From NCBI GenBank assembly GCA_020854925.1, contig JAHKLV010000096.1:1-8454 (forward strand): 8,454 nt of DNA. The letters are read 5' to 3'. Below are positions 5,734-8,454 of the stretch, in pieces. This stretch comes from Candidatus Methanofastidiosia archaeon (GTDB taxonomy: Archaea; Methanobacteriota_B; Thermococci; Methanofastidiosales; NM3). The position numbers and the translations under genes are program-made. Below the pieces are notes generated by a model that was not told where the DNA came from, did not search any database, and saw only the letters and a list, made by a program, of their open reading frames with translations. Each line of letters begins with the position of its first letter. The first letter of the stretch is position 1.

Positions 5734-7084
5734 GATACCACCGCTCATAGGTATGCAGCGCCCCAAGGGCTCGAGCCGCCCGCTCGGGCGAGGGGTATGC
5801 AGGAATGCCGTTGAGCTTCATGAGCTCCACCGACGTGTTGGTCACCTCCCCCGACATGAAGCACGTGACGAGGGTCTTTTTTCTCTTCCAGCTGTCAAGG
5901 AGGGCTTGTGCATGGGTACTGTAGCCTATCCGTGTGAAGGTTGGGACGACAATCACGGCGAGGATGGCGTCTATGTGGGGGTCTTTTTGCAGGATACGCA
6001 TACAGGCAGCATATTCCTCATACCCCGCCTGGGCTATGGTGTCGATGGGATTGGTTACCGACGCAAAGGGCGGAAGCACCCCCCTGAGTGCCTCTTTTGT
6101 CTCTTCGGCTAGGGGGGCCACGGTCAGCCCCTCGTGCTCGCATGCATCGGCGGCGAGGATCCCCGGACCGCCTGCATTGGTAAGGATGGCCACCGACCCT
6201 CCCCCTGGGCGGGGTTGTGAAAACGCTTTGGCCATGTCAAGCATATCGTCGATGGTGCGTGCCCTGATGATGCCTGCCTGTCGGAATGCCGCATCGTAGA
6301 TGGCATCGTCCCCCGCCAGGCTCCCAGTATGGGATGTCGCCGCCCGCTTTCCCGCCTGCGAAGAACCAGACTTGAGGGCGATAACGGGTTTTCTTTTCGA
6401 GCACGCGCGTGCGGCCTTGAGAAAGGCCCTACCATCTTGGACCCCTTCTATATAGAGTGCGATGCTCGTGGTCTGTTCGTCTTCTGCAAGGTAGTCGAGA
6501 AGGTCGCCGAAGGTGGCACCAGCCATGTTGCCCAGGGAGGCGAACTTGGAAAAGCCGATGTCCTCATAGACGGTCTTGTACATGACGGCGGCGCCCAGGG
6601 CACCGCTCTGCGTAAGGAAGGCGATACCGCCCTTGGTCGGCTGGACGAGGAAGGTGGCGTTAAGGTCCACGTCGGTGTTGGCAATACCCACCGTGTTGGG
6701 CCCAACGAGCGCCATGTCGTACCGTGCCGCAAGGGCGGTGAGCTGTCGTTCTCCCTCCGCGTTTCCCGCCTCAGAGAACCCTGCCGATATGATGACCGCA
6801 GCCCTGACCCCTTTCTTTCCGCATTCCTCAAGCACTCCTGCAACCTGCGGGGCGGGAATGGCAAGCACGGCAAGGTCGACATCACCCGGTATGTCCGCGA
6901 CAGAGGGGTAGGTGGGCAGGCCGTCGACCTGCCCCTTTGAAGTGGTCACTGCGTAGACCGTGCCAGAAAACCGCCTCAGATTTTTCGTGATTTCGTACCC
7001 TATCTTCGTTCGTTTTTTTGAAGCTCCCACCACGGCCACGGACCGCGGGTAGAAGAGCGCTTGCAGGGCAGAGGGGTCTGACAT
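5705..7084 (-). CDS. acdA: Acetyl/acyl-CoA synthetase (ADP-forming), alpha subunit
   Basis: A 459-residue alpha subunit of the NDP-forming acyl-CoA synthetases, which convert acyl-CoA, ADP and phosphate to the free acid, CoA and ATP (or the reverse). Residues 1-135 form the CoA-binding Rossmann domain (VAVVGAS at 16-22; GPNTVG at 128-133). Residues 150-285 form the succinyl-CoA-ligase-like domain, with LTQSGALG (157-164) and the phosphorylated His252 in TSHTGSLAG. Residues 295-450 form the third domain, with TNAGGPG at 302-308. The length fits a separate alpha subunit; the ATP-grasp beta part is not fused and not encoded in this window. The usual Cys in GPNC is Thr here, so specificity is uncertain. 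The start at 7084 has AGGTG at 7094-7090. A TATA element at 7124-7117 would put the transcript start about 10 nt before the ATG. The downstream UPF0201 gene overlaps it by 29 bp. Confidence 0.9.
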   Translation of the reverse strand: MSDPSALQALFYPRSVAVVGASKKRTKIGYEITKNLRRFSGTVYAVTTSKGQVDGLPTYPSVADIPGDVDLAVLAIPAPQVAGVLEECGKKGVRAAVIISAGFSEAGNAEGERQLTALAARYDMALVGPNTVGIANTDVDLNATFLVQPTKGGIAFLTQSGALGAAVMYKTVYEDIGFSKFASLGNMAGATFGDLLDYLAEDEQTTSIALYIEGVQDGRAFLKAARACSKRKPVIALKSGSSQAGKRAATSHTGSLAGDDAIYDAAFRQAGIIRARTIDDMLDMAKAFSQPRPGGGSVAILTNAGGPGILAADACEHEGLTVAPLAEETKEALRGVLPPFASVTNPIDTIAQAGYEEYAACMRILQKDPHIDAILAVIVVPTFTRIGYSTHAQALLDSWKRKKTLVTCFMSGEVTNTSVELMKLNGIPAYPSPERAARALGALHTYERWYHEHHDSNTD

Positions 7085-7116
7085 GGCGGCACCTGTTTCC
7101 TATGGCAGCGGCGGCC

Positions 7117-7124
7117 AATATATG
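7117..7124 (-). promoter_or_regulatory. TATA box of the ACD alpha operon
   Basis: CATATATT on the minus strand is centred about 36 nt before the ATG at 7084. The predicted transcript start near 7095 leaves a leader of about 10 nt that just includes the AGGTG binding site, so the spacing is self-consistent. Confidence 0.5.
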
Positions 7125-7228
7125 ATTATCGGTTTGCTCTTGTCATATGTGGCAATTATTCGCATTATATGTTAGATTTGAAGTATTTATTGGCTCTGGA
7201 CATTTCATAATATTGGTATATATAAGTA

Positions 7229-7262
7229 TATAATAATAAATATTATTATATAATAAATATTA
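7229..7262. repeat. AT-only dyad and direct repeat upstream of the actin-like gene
   Basis: Positions 7229-7250 form a perfect inverted repeat with 10-bp arms (TATAATAATA and TATTATTATA) around AA. An 11-bp direct repeat, AATAAATATTA, occurs at 7235-7245 and again at 7252-7262, 17 bp apart. The tract contains only A and T and lies between the two divergent promoters. It could be an operator, a bend or an easily melted element. AT-only DNA makes repeats by chance quite often. Confidence 0.5.
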
Positions 7263-7277
7263 GTGATTATACAAAGG

Positions 7278-7286
7278 TATTTAAAT
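7278..7286 (+). promoter_or_regulatory. TATA box of the actin-like gene
   Basis: TATTTAAAT, preceded by AAAGG as a possible BRE, predicts transcription start near 7307 and a leader of about 18 nt. The leader contains AGGTGAT at 7316-7322. This places the start codon at GTG 7326 and excludes the in-frame GTG at 7263, which lies upstream of the promoter. Confidence 0.55.
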
Positions 7287-7325
7287 CACAACAACGTGTT
7301 TTTCCTAAAAAGCCCAGGTGATTTC

Positions 7326-8414
7326 GTGGGATTGTTTGGAAAGGAAGAAGATAACGCTAACGCAGAACATCATACAGAATCAGCCGGAGGACCGGTGCTT
7401 GTCGGAGCCATCAAGCTTGGCACCGCCAACTCTACCATTACCGCGGGGGACAAGCTTATCGGGACCCGCTCGCTCGTCCGTAAGATTTACAAGTCCACGG
7501 CCTATGAGCGTTCCACGCAGGTGCCCGACATCATCGTCGGTTCCACTGCACTCGAATACGAGGGCCTAGGTGAGCTTATCTACATCGTGAACAAGGGCGT
7601 GGTAAAGACAAAGGATGCGTACTACCTTGTGGAGTATCTTTTCAACCATGCGAAGAAGTTCAACAAGACCGAGCCGAAGAGGATGAAGATCTTTGCGGCA
7701 GCTCCCTCCATTGCTGCAGAGAATCAAAAGGATGAGCTTGAGGAGCTCCTCAAGGAATTTGTCGAGGATGTCAAGATTATCAGCGAGCCGCTTGGTTCGC
7801 TCATCTATCATAACTGGGTCACCGGCGTATGCGCCGACATCGGACACGGCACCACCGACTTTACCCTTATCCACCAAAAGCTTGCCGTGAAGGACGAGAT
7901 GGGCGAGGTTGTGGCTGACACGATACCCATGGGCGGGCGAGACATAGACTTTGCCGTGCAGCAGAGCATCAAGCGCAAGTACGGTGTCGAGGTGCCTCTC
8001 GAGGAATGCATGCGCATTAAGGAAGAGTACTGTGGCCCGTATTATGAAAACATCGTTTTGGGTAAGGAGATCCCATCGCTTGCCGAGAACGTCATTACTG
8101 AAGAGGGTATTGCAGAGATGATTGTCATCGACAAGGACATCGTTGCATCCGTCAACGTTATCATCGACCACATCGCCCGAAAGATTGTCGAGCTCATCGG
8201 TAAGTCCCCCTTCTCCATACGCAAGCACCTGTACGGGGCAATCCTTCTCAACGGCGGTATATCATCCATTCGCGGCTTGGAGATATCGATTCGCAAGCGG
8301 GTCGCCGAACTGGCAAATCTTGACCTTGAACAGGTCAACGTCATCCTTTCCCAGGACCCGCTCCACGCCTCTATCCTGGGCGCGAAAAAGGCGGCGGAAA
8401 TCGTCTTCAAGTAG
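7326..8414 (+). CDS. MreB/actin-like ATPase-fold protein
   Basis: A 362-residue member of the actin/MreB/Hsp70 fold, probably a filament-forming cytoskeletal protein. The phosphate-1 loop is LGTANST (31-37), but the residue before it, normally the Asp of DLGTANT, is Lys30. Phosphate-2 is intact: DIGHGTTD at 171-178. Other matches are SEPLGSLI (153-160, the connect region), IPMGGRDIDFAV (200-211), RIKEEYCG (230-237, nucleotide base contact), LLNGGISSIRGLE (307-319, adenosine loop) and ASILGAKKA (348-356). Residues 1-22 are a polar, probably disordered leader beginning MGLFGK, which might be a weak membrane anchor as in some MreBs. The start GTG 7326 follows AGGTGAT and lies downstream of the TATA box. 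It is single-gene, ending in a strong terminator, with no mreC, mreD or rodA nearby. Length is between MreB (about 335) and crenactin (about 430). The subfamily is unassigned; haloarchaeal salactin-type proteins are one possibility. Confidence 0.88.
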   Translation: MGLFGKEEDNANAEHHTESAGGPVLVGAIKLGTANSTITAGDKLIGTRSLVRKIYKSTAYERSTQVPDIIVGSTALEYEGLGELIYIVNKGVVKTKDAYYLVEYLFNHAKKFNKTEPKRMKIFAAAPSIAAENQKDELEELLKEFVEDVKIISEPLGSLIYHNWVTGVCADIGHGTTDFTLIHQKLAVKDEMGEVVADTIPMGGRDIDFAVQQSIKRKYGVEVPLEECMRIKEEYCGPYYENIVLGKEIPSLAENVITEEGIAEMIVIDKDIVASVNVIIDHIARKIVELIGKSPFSIRKHLYGAILLNGGISSIRGLEISIRKRVAELANLDLEQVNVILSQDPLHASILGAKKAAEIVFK

Positions 8415-8438
8415 GGGTGTACCTACCCCCTTTTTTTT
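8414..8438 (+). terminator. Hairpin plus poly-T terminator after the actin-like gene
   Basis: GGGGT (8414-8418) and ACCCC form a five- to six-pair stem with a short loop, followed directly by eight T residues at 8431-8438. The first G is the last base of the TAG stop, so transcription would end almost at the stop codon. In archaea the T tract alone can end transcription. Confidence 0.75.
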
Positions 8439-8454
8439 ATCCGTCATGGTGGCA

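Noticed and set aside
5393..6112. A long plus-strand open frame of 239 codons opposite the UPF0201 and ACD genes.
   Set aside because: It is antisense to two clearly recognisable genes with canonical motifs, and its translation shows no family signature.
7263..7325. A 21-residue N-terminal extension of the actin-like protein from GTG 7263.
   Set aside because: That start lies upstream of the TATA box at 7278-7286, while GTG 7326 follows AGGTGAT at correct spacing.
7566..8228. A 220-codon minus-strand frame within the actin-like gene.
   Set aside because: It is a mirror of the real reading frame, with Asp/Leu/Val-rich sequence typical of antisense frames in GC-rich DNA, and has no start signal.

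Overview
The window looks like a stretch of euryarchaeal chromosome. It has a 69-residue HMf-type histone, an archaeal UPF0201 (COG1325) protein, an ADP-forming acyl-CoA synthetase alpha subunit, and archaeal TATA boxes about 25 nt before the predicted transcript starts. Shine-Dalgarno sites of the GGAGGTGAT type precede most genes. Coding DNA is GC-rich, while the divergent promoter regions are strongly AT-rich. I see no rRNA, tRNA, CRISPR array, transposase or phage gene. Nothing places the organism below the level of Euryarchaeota (methanogen-like or a relative).

Layout: (1) 143-2270, plus strand: a two-gene operon of a GlmM/ManB-type phosphohexomutase and a nucleoside phosphorylase of the MTAP/MTIP family, 1 nt apart, behind a TATA box at 63-70. 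(2) 2271-2503: no convincing gene; probably the 3' ends of two convergent operons. (3) 3534-2504, minus strand: a coiled-coil winged-helix protein followed by two small helical proteins of unknown function that share a sequence motif. (4) 3535-3817: AT-rich divergent promoter region. (5) 3818-5008, plus strand: a radical-SAM KamA-family protein whose 3' end overlaps the convergent histone gene (5207-4998, minus) by 11 bp. (6) 7084-5296, minus strand: ACD alpha subunit overlapping the UPF0201 gene by 29 bp. (7) 7085-7325: second AT-rich divergent promoter region, with a 22-bp AT dyad. (8) 7326-8414, plus strand: an MreB/actin-like protein followed by a strong hairpin plus T8 terminator.

Most genes are housekeeping or metabolic: sugar-phosphate and methylthio-nucleoside metabolism, energy conservation from acyl-CoA, chromatin and cytoskeleton. 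Three proteins depart from the textbook family in residues that matter. The KamA homologue has Arg where lysine 2,3-aminomutase has a lysine-binding Asp. The actin homologue has Lys where the first phosphate loop normally has its Mg-coordinating Asp. The nucleoside phosphorylase has the Asn-x-Ala-Ala-Gly loop of 6-oxopurine enzymes. The least understood part, and the best candidate for an undescribed system, is the minus-strand cassette of a winged-helix protein plus two motif-sharing small proteins.
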